Assembly: GCA_963969495.1 (NCBI GenBank)
Contig: OZ018319.1
Span: forward strand, 203,859,100 to 203,923,099
Direction of reading: 5' to 3'
DNA length: 64,000 nucleotides
Source of the DNA: Ceratothoa steindachneri
Lineage: Eukaryota; Arthropoda; Malacostraca; Isopoda; Cymothoidae
The notes below the pieces were generated by a model, which saw only the letters and a list, made by a program, of their open reading frames with translations, was not told the DNA's origin and ran no database searches. Of the stretch, positions 25,410-36,441 are shown one piece after another. The position numbers were made by a program, and so were the translations under genes. The stretch's first letter is position 1; every line of letters starts with the position of its first letter.

Positions 25410-26060
25410 AATCAAAAATCAACAATTCGGTTTACATATCCGTCTCTTCCTATTCCCAATACTCTACCTCTGTCTTTCACTTCTTCCCTTTGTTTGAAAT
25501 AACCTTATTGGATCCTAGGGTTTTTTTCTGCGTCGTAATTGTCTAAGTCTTATAGACGCTGCGACTAGAAGGTAAAAAAAAGCCCAAGAGGTATTTTCTG
25601 CTTTGTTCAACCTGGGTTAAATTCTCCGTAGACTTAATATTTTATTCATGCTACCTGTTGTCGGTTGGCATGAATTACGATTGACACAATCCACGCTAAA
25701 TGCAGGCAGAAGACGGGTAATAACTACAAAATAGAACCCTAACTTGACAATTAACCTGTTTTCATCTTTAAAGAGTATAAATAAAAGATGTATAAAGGCT
25801 GGAAGCTATGCCGTCAGACGGGAAAATCAATCCAGTATCGGAACCTTTATACAATGGGGATCTTGAGATATACTTTATAATAATTCTTATTTAAAAGAAT
25901 TACATTGGTATAGAAATAAATAATGGACAGATCTAAGGAGAATGGAAAAAAACGACCAGAGCCTGTTTCTATTCAATAGGTCATTGATATCAATTAATTT
26001 AGTCAACAAATTTCCTACGTTGTTATAAAATCAATCTGATTAGTAACGGCAAACAAACTG
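25410..26060. other. AT-rich stretch, nothing recognised
   Basis: There is no open frame above chance and no visible terminal repeats. Confidence 0.4.
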
Positions 26061-26065
26061 TATAA

Positions 26066-26321
26066 CAGTACACTATTATTAATAATTCTATTATTATTAA
26101 TAGGATGTAATAAAAATGCCTAGAAATCCAATATTATTGACAATTAGAATGGTTTAATTTGGAGGACACCATTTACTATTAGTATTAAATTAGCAGTACA
26201 CTATTATTAATAATTGTGTTATTATTAAAAGTATGTAATGAAAATGAGAAGGAAACAAATAATATTGACAATTTGAATGGAGTAATTTGGGGGAAACCAT
26301 TTAGTGTTAGTATTTAATTAG
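26066..26321. repeat. Tandem duplication, 128-bp unit x2
   Basis: 26066-26193 and 26194-26321 align end to end without a length change. Both start 'cagtacactattattaataa' and both contain 'atattattgacaatt.gaat', '.taattt', 'accattta' and 'ttagtatt'. About one base in six differs. Noncoding. Confidence 0.85.
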
Positions 26322-26439
26322 TGAATCTTCTTCGTAAAAATAATTGGTTTCTATTTACAGGCAAAATGCATCCGTGCTTGCCTAATGTTATGGGAGGTTA
26401 ATTGGAACACTTAATAAGCAAACATTTTATTGTGTTGGT

Positions 26440-26659
26440 GTAATACAAATTAGAAAAAATGGTCCTGATAATGACAATTTCTTCATCTAAATAGGAAGGA
26501 TGACATATTTTATATGCTCTAAGGAAAAGGTTTCACGATAATACTGTTAAAAAATCAGTAATTTCTAACCTTTTCCTTAGAGCATATAAAATATGTCATC
26601 CTTCCTATTTAGATGAAGAAATTGTCATTATCAGGACCATTTTTTCTAATTTGTATTAC
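26440..26659. repeat. Inverted repeat, 93-bp arms, 34-bp spacer
   Basis: The left arm starts 'gtaatacaaattagaaaaaa' and ends 'aaggaaaaggtt'. The right arm starts 'aaccttttccttagagcata' and ends 'tttgtattac'. I found no mismatch by eye, so the inversion is young relative to the decayed elements nearby. Left of 26440 the pairing stops at once. Confidence 0.92.
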
Positions 26660-27250
26660 TTCGATTGGTTCATATCATCTGCCTATTTTGCAGCTAGGAA
26701 AACATTTTATGGCAATAAGCCTTTCCGCAAAAATGACTTCAACAAATGTATAACATTGCCATTTAATAATAAATTAAATAGTTTAAAGGACATATTTGGA
26801 AAAGTGGGTATTAATCTAGCCTTTAAATATAATAATTCCTTAAACCAATTGGTGATGGCCAGGAAACCCAAAGAACATCATAACATAGGAGTATATGCAA
26901 TACCATGCAACGATTGCCACAAAGTTTATATAGGGGAAATGGGGAGAAATCTAGACAAGAGATTGTATGAACACAAAAGAGATATTAGAGTGGGCAGTCA
27001 AAGCAGTGGAATATTTTGTCATGTTAGAGATTTGAATCATTCGATCAATTTCAATGGAAGTAAAATGGTATTTAAATCAGCTAATTATGTTAAGAGAGGA
27101 ATCGTAGAATCGAGCTTAATATCGTCAGTTCCTAATTTAAATCTATCTGAGGGTCAATTTTCTTTTAATCCTGTAATACGAAAGGAAATAAACAAAATAG
27201 CGAAATGTCAGCCCTTCAATATGTTTAGGCCTAACCCCCCCCCTCCCTGA
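26533..27250 (+). CDS. PLE ORF fragment with GIY-YIG endonuclease
   Basis: The frame is open from the inversion point to the TGA at 27248-27250, about 238 codons with no internal stop. There is no true start because the N-terminal RT is absent. First comes the PLE-type linker, 'NLFLRAYKIC' then 'YLDEEI' (26567-26624). Next are a basic, Asn-rich segment and the GIY-YIG domain: 'GVYAIPCNDCHKVYIGE' (26888-26938), 'GRNLDKRLYEHKRD' with the conserved Arg and His, 'FCHVRDLNHSINF' as the H....H region, and 'KRGIVESSLI' with the presumed catalytic Glu. The enzyme would nick DNA for target priming. The frame lacks stops, unlike most TEs in the window, so the copy is relatively recent. The tail ends in 'FRPNPPPP', where a C-run gives the prolines. 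Confidence 0.85.
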
Positions 27251-27339
27251 TTAGCCACAAGTAGGGGATTGAGGGAAAAAAGAGGGGATCTTTCACGACT
27301 TGACTGTGTTATGTATGTAAGCATTTTCAAATATTTTCC

Positions 27340-27400
27340 ATCCAGTGTCAGTTGAAAAAGGGTGTGAGATACACCGAAACTGTTCTAAATTAAATTGTCC
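27340..27400 (+). other. Hairpin in PLE 3' UTR, hammerhead-like remnant
   Basis: 'cagttga', a short A-run, then the stem 'gggtgt-gagat-acacc' followed directly by 'gaaactg' is laid out like a minimal hammerhead core (CUGANGA, stem II, GAAA). The first box matches at only five of seven positions. PLEs are known to carry hammerhead motifs. Catalytic activity of this copy is doubtful. Confidence 0.35.
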
Positions 27401-27424
27401 TTGGAGAATGTGGTTTAATTCCTC

Positions 27425-27632
<208 letters not shown>

Positions 27633-27634
27633 TC

Positions 27635-28340
27635 ATCAACATCAACCCAAAGAAGATAAGGAAAAAGAGTTTAAAGCAATTATATAATAAATCAAGACGA
27701 CAATGACGATGAACCATAGTTATTAACTGTTTCATTTCTAGATATTTTTCTCTATCTGTTCTCCTTCTTACTCTTATAAGGGTGAAATTCGCCCTTGTTC
27801 AATCCTTATTCAAATGGAATAAAGTTTCTTTTTGTAAATAAGTACGGCTGGCATCGCGAATAGACGCCGTAATCAGCCGTAATGAAGAAATAATAATGAT
27901 TAGTTTATAATTATTTACAACCAATAAATATTGTTTGTCTTTCGGTTGACAACTATCTAATAAGATTACTGGTCGCAGTTATTTTTGTATTGTAATAAAC
28001 GGTTTTGCATTCCCCTTTTTGTAAATTTTAAATTTTTCCATTTCCAAAAATGAGTATTTTATGTAAATAAAGTTTAACCATAATCCCCTTTAAATTTGTT
28101 TTACAATCTCAATCTATCCTCCGCACCTTCTATTCATAATTTGGTATTGGTCTTTAGTTCCTTTTTTTGGAAAATTTAAAGGTTTCAAGTTTAGCCTTTA
28201 TTAATTGATACATTCCACTACGAGAAGATGGGTTAGACAAGAAGGAGAGAGAAAGAGAGGGGGGATGGCTACCAAAATAACGTGGCATGAGAAACCTAAC
28301 CTAATTCTTCTAAGTTGCAGAAATTTTCAGGCTCCATATA
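27635..28340. other. AT-rich stretch between PLE and mariner, no gene
   Basis: No recognised coding sequence. 28230-28262 is a short purine-rich tract. Confidence 0.4.
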
Positions 28341-28344
28341 TATA

Positions 28345-29284
28345 AGAGAGGCGGTCAATAAGTTTTGCGAATCGGTAGGGAAAAATAGAGGAAGGGCGAT
28401 GGCTGTTTGTGGGGGTGTTAGGTCAAGTTATGACAAGTCAGGACCTGCAGCCGCACGCTCCTGCCTCGTCTATTTAAGAAGAAGTAGCTGATCGCAGATC
28501 GCAGGCACAAAACTTTTCAACAATGGAGAAGGTTGAGCACCACGCAGTGATAAAATTTTTGACCAAGGAAGGCAAGAATGCAAAAGAGATCCATGAACGC
28601 ATGGTTGCAGTGTACACCAACACCACCCCTTCCTATGCAACCATTGCTCGCTGAAAAAGGGAGTTCCGCCATGGTCGTGAGTCCCTTGAAGATGACCCCC
28701 CTCCAGGACGCCCGTCAGACGTGACCAATGAGAGCAATGTGGCCCGTATGGAGAGGATGATCCTCGAAAATCGACGGGTGAAGGTCGAAGAAATGGAGCG
28801 AGAACTTGCAATATCACATGGAAGTGTTATCAACATCATCCACGAGAATTTGGCCATGACCAAGGTCTCTGCCCGTTGGGTCCCTAGAAACCTCACAAAA
28901 CCTGACGCCCCATGATGGACTTCAACGTCGTCAAAGTCCATAAGGCCAGAGTTGCACAAGCTGCCCTGCGCGAGTGCGGATTCGAGGAGCTCAACCACCC
29001 CCTCCTACACTCCAGATCTGGCCCCTAGCGACTACTTTTTATTGCGCCAGCTCAAGGCCGCACTGCGTGGATGCTGGTTTGGGGACGATGAAGATGTCCA
29101 GCTCACGTTCCAGGATTGGATTAAACAGCAGTCGGGAGATTTCTGGTTGTCAGGAATTCGAAGCCTCAGGGACAAGTCGTGCAAGTGCATTGAAGTCGAG
29201 GGTAGTTATATTGAAAAATAATAAAACACTTTTCCTCATATCTCGTTTCCTTATATCCAAATCGCAAAAATTATTGACCGCCCC

Positions 29285-29287
<3 letters not shown>
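28345..29287 (+). mobile_element. Internally deleted mariner element, copy 1 (943 bp)
   Basis: The inverted termini are 'ggcggtcaataagttttgcg' near the left end and 'cgcaaaaattattgaccgcc' at the right. They are flanked by TA on both sides (28343-28344; 29288-29289), as mariner insertion requires. Between them lie the 5' UTR, a broken transposase and an AATAAA-like signal at about 29220. The catalytic core is missing. The same deletion is present in copy 2 (43800-44730), so the family moved as a non-autonomous deletion derivative. Confidence 0.93.
28523..29221 (+). pseudogene. Mariner transposase, internally deleted
   Basis: The ATG at 28523 opens a mariner HTH region: 'VIKFLTKEGKNAKEIHERM', 'PSYATIAR', a stop at 28651-28653 where Trp is expected, then 'EFRHGRESLEDDP' and 'RPSDVTNESNVARMERMILE'. 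'RRVKVEEMERELAISHGSV' is the second HTH. The protein reaches 'RWVPRNLT' and then jumps to 'HKARVAQAALRECGFEELNH' (about 28940), 'PDLAPSDYFLLRQLKAALRG' (about 29013) and 'CKCIEVEGSYIEK' (end). About 450 bp is missing relative to a full-length ~345-residue mariner. The loss removes the first two catalytic Asp boxes (TGDE and HDN types) and leaves only the third (SD of APSD). Confidence 0.92.

Positions 29288-29362
<75 letters not shown>
29288..29362. repeat. (TA)n microsatellite
   Basis: A TA run with one interruption ('atatcta'). It forms the right-hand target side of mariner copy 1 and leads into the palindrome. Confidence 0.95.
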
Positions 29363-29364
<2 letters not shown>

Positions 29365-29394
29365 CTCATGAGTGCGAGAGAATGATGAAATAAA

Positions 29395-29705
29395 TCCAAC
29401 TTCACCGCAGGAAAGAGAAAACGGAATAATTTTTTCTTCGGAAATAGTTATTTCTTACTTCGAAAAACTCTGAGCTGGGTGAGATTCGAACCGTGCACAT
29501 TGAGGCAGTGAGCAACCGCTTTAATTTTAATTAATCCGCGTAGCCGAGTGGTATAAATGGCGGTTTAATTGAGATCAAAGCGGTTGCTTACTGCCTCAAT
29601 ATGTACGGTTCGACTCCCACTCCAGCTCGGATATTTTCGAAGTAAGAAATAACTATTTCCTAAGAAAAAATTATTTCGTTTTCTCTTTCCTGCGGTGAAG
29701 TTGGA
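29395..29705. mobile_element. Palindromic element (arms ~145 bp) with tRNA-type A and B boxes
   Basis: 29395-29539 pairs with 29560-29705 at roughly 85-90% identity by eye. The loop is 20 nt (29540-29559). The outer ends are 'tccaacttcaccgcaggaaa' and its exact reverse complement. The loop and its edge carry 'TAGCCGAGTGG' (29541-29551), a perfect A box. The right arm carries 'GGTTCGACTCC' (29607-29617), a perfect B box; the left arm has the B box in reverse ('gattcgaacc'). The D-arm folds (GCC..GGC), but no credible anticodon arm, T-stem or acceptor stem forms. It is therefore tRNA-derived rather than a tRNA gene. (TA)n tracts flank it. There is no protein. It could be an inverted-duplicate SINE or a foldback element. 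Confidence 0.8.
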
Positions 29706-29709
29706 TATA

Positions 29710-29757
<48 letters not shown>
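29706..29757. repeat. (TA)n microsatellite
   Basis: A TA run beginning 'tatatctatatata' directly at the right edge of the palindrome. A further short TA run lies at 29951-29981. Confidence 0.95.
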
Positions 29758-29759
<2 letters not shown>

Positions 29760-29760
<1 letters not shown>

Positions 29761-29950
29761 CTCTTTCCATTTATCTGCCTCTGAACAGTTGTTTCTTTGT
29801 TATCTAATATGTTTCAAAAGAATAAATGAGTTGGAAGAACAAATCTTAATTATGATCATATGAAATTAAGTCTTAGGAACGTGACTAAAAAATAATAACA
29901 AATTCATCCTCTTTGTTTTACGAAAACATTATATTACTTTTAATTTATTC

Positions 29951-29982
<32 letters not shown>

Positions 29983-32900
29983 TGATCCTTTTTTGCCTTA
30001 ATTTGGGTGTTTATGATTTTCGTTTTTCTGTTTATTTTCGCTCTTTTTCATTTTTTTGTTAGCATTTTACTCTAAAGATTCGATGAGTCATTTAATATAG
30101 TAACTTTTATTAAATAAGTTTGTGGTCTAGAATTTGTTAGGAGTTGTAGAATCGGCTGGAAAGTAGATGTTATGTAACATCGTCCTTGTACTTTGTCGGG
30201 GCAATTATCCATAAAATTCACTCATAAAAAAACATACATTGCATCTTTTGCTATTATCTATCCGTAGTGCAAAACTTTACCCCTTTGACCATAATAATTT
30301 AGGGGACAATTCAGGAATAGACCCTGCACTCTTTTGTTAGGTATGTGTTAGGATGTAGAGGATAATTTGTTAACGTACAAATAAATAAACATTCATACCA
30401 TACATAGCGAGATCTCACCTACAAATCTTTAACCAGAAAGAGCGTTGTTTTTCGCATTCGGTATCCGAATCAATTCGTTATAATTCCTGATAGAAAAATT
30501 GTTGCCAAGGGGTTAAACAAAACTTTATGGATTATAAACTTAATCTTATAAATATTAATCGCTTTTTGTCTGTATGCTCTAGTTTTCTTGTTATTTTAAA
30601 TTTAGGATTTTTCTGAAATTGACCCTAGTTAAGTTTTGTTTCAGATACCCGTATAATAATGTTTTCTTCAAGTAGACATAAAAGCATAAATGATTTCAAT
30701 GCATTATTTTACATTTGAGGCTTGTACGCACATTCATGACGGTTATGCATAACTTTCTTGGCAAATAAAAGGGTGATAACTATGAGGATTTGTTAGCTAG
30801 GCTGCTGTTGGATTTTCTAGATCTTATATGTAACATCAGTGTCAAGTAGCCTCATTTTTTGAATAGTCATCGTTATCATTTCCCGAAGAACTATGGTCTG
30901 TAAGTGCTGGACAGAAACACTTAATGACAATGGAATAACATTATGATGAGTGATGAGCTGAAATATGATGGCAAACTACTGGTGGAGTATCAAACCAGAT
31001 GACCCCGACAAAGCCATCAAACGCAAGAGCTACAAACACAAATTCTTGCTACAATAGGAACAATTTGGGCTTTATTATTTCATTATTTTTTCTGAATATC
31101 ATCGGTGCACACTGATATAAGTACTTGAATGAAATGGATACAGGCTTTAGATTTGACTAGTAGGAATATATATTTATGTTATACATACTCGTATTTTCTT
31201 TCTTTTGCATTTCTTTCAAATTCTAGTACGCATTTTCATAAATATAAACGATTTCAAGAAAAATATATTATTTGCCTAAAGGGTTGTTTCAAGCATAATT
31301 TAAACATTATGACAGTAAATTTCTTAGATGGAACAGGACATTGTGCGAAATGTGTCAAAATTTCTCAAAAAATGAAAAATTTAATTGGAAAAATCTGTAG
31401 CTTATAGAGATAATGCGACTTTATATTTGAATTATGCACAACTAAATTAGGTAAAAACAAGAGTCACTATAAATGCAAACAATTTTTTTTACTCTAGTAA
31501 AATATATCAGTATAATGACAAGTTCCTCATGTTTCTTTAACTTCAGCTTGGTTTGGTTTGGTGCAACTTTGTCTCTTTATGTTTCTCGCGTTTTTTGTAT
31601 CTATTATAAAAAGTGATGACATACCATAATAATAAAGGATGGTGATACTTAGTATTTCATCCCTAAAGCCCTTTTTTATAAAAATATTTTGAAAGGTCGT
31701 TTGTTTCCTTTAAGAATTAAAAATTCAGGACCTTTTTAGACGGAAGGAGTTTCATTTTAAACCATTGTTCTCTTTAATGACGGACCTTTCTGAACTAAAG
31801 ACTTTTATTCAAAGGGTATTAAAAGGGTTTACACAAAAAGTATTTTTATATGTGCTTCAATCATTTTTCTTTCTCTCTTTCTAAAATTCTATCTTCTCAT
31901 TTTTGGTCCTTGGTATTTACAATCTTTACAATATTGCTTCGTTTATATGTACAGCTATCGAGTTCTTCTTTTCTACAGAGGCTCGACTATACCGTCTTTC
32001 TGTCTTTTATATTATTCTTTTTATGAATTATTGGATTTTCTTTCACGTTTTACTTATATCTCTCCTTATATTTTGTGTTGTTAAATCTGCATCATTCTTG
32101 TGTTTTTGTTAGCTCAACCTTTTGCTAAAATATCCAGCTTTTTCCTATCCTATCGCACCAATATCAGATACTACACTATAATTTAGCAGGTAGATATTTA
32201 ATCTTTCAATCTAATCCTTTGACTTTAGTTGTTATTTGTTCATTATTAGCCTTTCCACTATGACATTCAATTTTTCTCCATGTCACCATCAGCAAACCAT
32301 CCCATTAATCAACTAGTTTATTATTGTAAATTTTATCATTCTATCATTTCATCGCTTCATATTACTCTCATTTATTATTTTAGTCCTATTTTATTCATAC
32401 AATACCTTTCTAACAACATAATATTACACATTTCATTGCAATTTCAAATCGAAACTTTTCCATATTTTCATTCATTAAACCAACTTTTATTTTCAAGGTA
32501 ACCAAGATTTTTGTTATTATTATATTTGATACCTTCTTATATATTTTACGTCTGGGCTATCGATTTATTTCTAATTCATCCCCCATGTAAGCATTGATTC
32601 TATTACTACTTTTTTTATTCGAAACTCTATCCTTCCATTAGGTTACACATCACTCGTTCATTCATATTTGGGTTTTAGTTCTCCAGCACAAAATTGAATC
32701 TACTTCTTGATAACTAAAGCTTTCCTAATTAAGAGAGGCCAATCAAGCCTATTTCATAAAAAAATCCCTTTTAAATCTTTGTTATTCTACCGGGATTGTG
32801 TCCAACTCAGCGCTAAATCCTTTCCTGAAAAATGGTCTCCTGAGACCGTGTTCAACTTAACGTTAAAACCTCTGGCCAGCAAACTTTATCAAAAACCGTA

Positions 32901-33430
32901 TAAAATCTTGTTCAAACACAATATAATTTAGGGATCTGGTGTATGTATAGAAGGAGTTTCTTAGGATCTAATTTAATCTACTTCTGTGACAATGACTTTG
33001 GTGTTTTGCAACAACATCTCTCAGATGCGCATTTGTGGAAGATATTGAGCGATAGATACTATACACCAATAAGAGAATTTGCTGAAAGGCTTGTTTTAAA
33101 ATGTTTTTCAAGGATTTAATCACGACTTATACACGAGAGGGAGTTGGCTTCGTAAAACTGGAAAGACATTTCCTTTCTCTCCTTAAGACCACCACGTAGT
33201 TTTCATTTTTAGATACGCAATCTACCTTATAGGGCGTTTTCCTTCTAACTCCTACAAGTTAAAAGGACGTTGTATACCATGCTACTGATCCTTTGTTTGA
33301 ATTTAGTAGGGCTCCTTAGGAAGGATGCTCTCTTAAAAGACCTTTCTAGTTGAAATACACCGCTCTGTAAAAGGTATAACGCACCGTGCGAGATTTGGAC
33401 ACCGATATGTAATCCAGAGTGACTCACAGA
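29760..33430. other. AT-rich stretch, no recognised gene
   Basis: Frames of 60-92 codons exist on the plus strand at 31129-31407, 31903-32112, 32280-32501 and 32707-32931. None has motifs I recognise, and their composition follows local AT richness. No terminal repeats or tandem arrays were seen. Confidence 0.4.
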
Positions 33431-33439
33431 ACGCACAAG

Positions 33440-33660
33440 TGACTGTGAGGTAATGAGTCTCCACATTCTTTGGTTAGAAAAATCTCTCTCAAGTTTATCT
33501 CGAGACTATTTTGGTCTGTATGTAGGGCATGTAGGGGTTGCGATAAACGAGTAGACTGAAGCGGCCTGACCGAAGTCTCGCTTTCCCCTAATCTAATTTT
33601 TCGGCAGGAATAAGGATAGCTTTCCGGTTGGCATGGCAAAAAGGATGGGGGACGGCGCGC
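33440..33660 (+). pseudogene. Fragment of non-LTR RNase H, same family as the 23.5-25.4 kb element
   Basis: 'gggcatgtaggggttgcg' (33526) matches 'ggacatgtaggaattgcaag' of the large copy, which encodes the VPGHVG(V/I) end of RNase H. The next ~100 bp stay collinear in the same orientation ('tcgctttcccctaatc' against 'tcgctctccctcacac'; 'ggcaggaataaggatagctt' against 'ggcaggaatatgggcagctc'; then 'tggcaaa..gg.tgggggac'). Minus-strand translations of both copies also align. Stops are present. Upstream, 'LSRDYFGLYVGHVGV' is readable. The fragment ends cannot be set precisely. Confidence 0.65.
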
Positions 33661-33926
33661 GAGAAATTAAAGGAGGAATCCAGAGCGACCTGAATCTTAT
33701 CGTGGTTTTAAACCCCCCAAATACCTCGACAGTATAGAGTTATAAACGTAGTGCCATCTGATGAAACTCTCCAACAGTACGCCAAATTTAGGTTGAATAT
33801 CTTACATAGTGGGCGCTTTATGCGTGATACTTGTCCTGGTATGTGGCGGAAGTGGAACTACCGTTTCTTCCTCGAACTTAGATGCGACTCCTAAAAACCA
33901 TACTATTGTTATAGTATTTGGGACAA

Positions 33927-34380
33927 GGTTAGCCTCATCCATTCAATTTTTTGAATTAGACTGCATCCACCATATTTTTGGAATAGGTAGGCCTTATCCT
34001 TACTATATTTCGAGGAGGAAGGCCTTATCTATACGATTTTTAGGGGATGTAAGCCTTTTCCTCCCTATTTTTTAGGAGGTAGGCCTCCTTTATTCGATTT
34101 TCGATTAAATAGGGCTCTGCCATCCTATCTTTTGTGTTATTTTTCGATCGAGTAGGCCTCCGTCATACATTTTTCCAGAAGTTAGGTCTTTTATATAGTA
34201 TTTATTATTGAGGTAAGCTTCCTTTATTCTATATATAGAGGAGGTAGGCCTCCTCATTTCTTATATTTTGAAGAGGTAGGTCGCTCATTCTTACTTTTAG
34301 TTGGAGTAGGCCTCCTTTATGCTATTTATAGAGTATGTAGGCCTCCTTGATGCGATTTATAGAGGAGGTAAGCAGACTCC
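33927..34380. repeat. Minisatellite, ~30-bp unit, about 14 degenerate copies
   Basis: Units read approximately 'gaggaggtaggcctcctt' then 'tattcgattttt'. AGGCCT or a variant recurs every 29-33 bp (one unit ~43 bp). The unit core 'gaggtaggcctcctt' is itself a near-palindrome. Noncoding. Confidence 0.85.
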
Positions 34381-34389
34381 ATACTATTT

Positions 34390-36440
34390 TCTGTCACATT
34401 GTTGATATCGTGTTTGGTTTTTGAAGATGAAGAGTTTACCCAGAGGTACATAATCGTGAACTTATTATTCCTTTTGGTAGTAACAGTATTATTGTATTTA
34501 TTATATTTGTTTGTTGTTTCTTATTAAATTAGCTTATTATTAATTAGTGTTGCTTCCAGATGAGAACTATAAGCTTTTTAAAAATCCATCGAGCTCCATT
34601 TTTTTTTATAAATGCTCCCTTACAAAATCTTTAATGGGCGTCTCTTCGTTTGGTTTTCAACTTTTTGTTAAGTTGATAAAAAAGTTCGTTTGGGTAGAAA
34701 AGATACAATTTTTCTATGGATGAAGGCAATTTCATTCTCGGACCGATCATCAGTTACCCGTAGGAACAGGGAAATAATAATTATTCTCCTATGCAAAACA
34801 CTAAGCTCCATCCTAAAGCAAATTTCGATTTAAATGTTTCCTTCTCCCTTATTTTACCTATGTGGAAAATTAAATACAAGTAAAATAAATTAAACAGCCA
34901 ACGATGTATATATAAGCTAATCAACAAATTAATAATCACATAACCTTTGAATTTAGAATTTAAGTCATGTTTTGTAAACGGATAAGAAAACAGGCTGAAA
35001 GATTGGATAATCTATACATAGACAGGCGTAACCCTCCGTAATCCTCTTTCGATCCATCTTCAAGAATCCATTCAGATTGATAAGGCTTCGTTCAATTTGA
35101 GTAGCTGTCCTCGTACTTCATCTCGGTTCACTTCCCATCTTCAATTTTCTCCGTGGATCCTTTGACCAGTATTCTGAATGGAAACCCGCTCCTTGGATTC
35201 TGGGCCCAGTATCCATAATGGAACCCACCGTAAACTAAAGTTTAAAAGCGGCTTCTATTATGGCAAGAGATCGAGTCATGGCAGAAAAGTGGCAGATTAT
35301 GTAGATGCCTTGATAAATCAGCCTTGACTTCAGCCAATATGTATAAATCCAGTAGTGCCGAGGCGGCGGTGCATCAAGGCGCACTTTAATATCGAACGAC
35401 GTAGGCGGAAGACAGAGAAATAATGGGGAGCCAAAGGAACAAAAGGTTAGAAAGATAAGGAAAGAAGAGATCGAAAGGCAGAAGAAAATAAAGAGAGAAA
35501 TTAGAAGGAGATGGTGTGTCAGAATACTAGCTAATATAGCTAGACGTGCGCGAAAGCTAGAAAACCAATGGGAAGATAAAGAAACAAAGGTAAGAAAGAT
35601 AAAAAGGAACAATAAGAATGAAGGAAGAAAAGCAAGATGGAAACAATAAGAAAATAAAGAAAGTGGGAAAAATAAGAATATATGTTTTGTGGTGAATTGT
35701 AGAACATATAAGCATATAAACCAACAAATACATAGAGAAAAAAAGAGATAAAGGTAGAACAAACAAAATAAAAAGATGGAACAAACAAAAAATCAAACAA
35801 ACAAATAAGAAAATCACTAAAGTAAGGTAAATTCCTGTCCGTCAGAGCACTTATCAAACATATACACCTCAAGAGAAAAGATAAATGAGCTAAAATTTTC
35901 AAACCGAACTCAGTGACTTCATCGCATCAGTGTTTTTTCAACTACACATTAAAAAAGAGCGAGGCAAGAAACTCAAGTGATACACAGATATTTTACACTC
36001 TTTTGCTATCATTGTTGCGTAATAATAGTACAAAATCAAAGGCGTTATTTCAGTATGTGATTTACGTGGATATTTAAATTTTGCCAATGTGTGAGCAATC
36101 GCAAGCAACGTATTGATTACGGGATCAAAAAAACACATGAAAAATCTTTCCACTTAGATTATCGACAAATTAATGTCTTTATTTTAAGAAGAAAGCAAAC
36201 CATCTTTAATATAAAAAACATTTATGAAAGAAGAGATTAATAAAGGCAATGCTCTCTCAACCTTAACTAAGGATTGGATACCTTTGTGGTTCGTAGAACA
36301 ATGAACAACCCCCATCGAGCTTTCCTGAGGGACGCTCTTCCTCCACATCAAGTCACTGTATCCAATAGACTAAGCCAATAGCCCTGAAAAGCAATGCATC
36401 AATTGGGTATTTTAACCTTCACTTTGGTCGTCGGAGTATA
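34390..36440. other. AT-rich stretch with a purine-rich tract
   Basis: 35400-35830 is purine-rich on the plus strand (AAAGAAAG, GGAAGAAA). It creates long Phe/Leu-rich minus-strand frames (35235-35902) that I consider artefacts. At about 35150-35225 a ~38-bp segment is duplicated ('tggatcctttgaccagtatt' and 'tggattctgggcccagtatc', each followed by '..aatgga.accc'). No gene recognised. Confidence 0.45.
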
Positions 36441-36441
36441 T

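Larger units (their letters stand above)
26440..27424 (+). mobile_element. Penelope-like retroelement (PLE), 5'-truncated with inverted 5' segment
   Basis: The 3' part of a PLE runs from an inverted repeat to a long (TA)n tract. 26440-26532 is an exact-looking 93-bp inverted copy of 26567-26659, separated by a 34-nt loop that stays in the coding frame. The element body then encodes the linker and GIY-YIG endonuclease (stop at 27250) and a ~170-bp 3' UTR with a stable hairpin. 5' truncation with an inverted end is typical of PLE insertions (established knowledge); which mechanism acted here is inference. The reverse transcriptase is missing. Confidence 0.85.

Noticed and set aside
29533..29635. 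Functional tRNA gene
   Set aside because: A and B boxes are perfect, but no acceptor stem, anticodon arm or regular T-stem can be formed, and the B box lies in an arm of a long palindrome.
33245..33639. Minus-strand ORFs of 71-73 codons
   Set aside because: The 33424-33639 frame aligns with the antisense translation of the non-LTR RNase H region, so the meaningful strand is plus; the 33245-33466 frame has no recognisable content.
35235..35902. 175- and 120-codon minus-strand ORFs resembling membrane proteins
   Set aside because: Phe/Leu/Ser-rich only because the plus strand is an AAAG/GGAA purine tract; no periodicity of a transmembrane protein and no known motifs.
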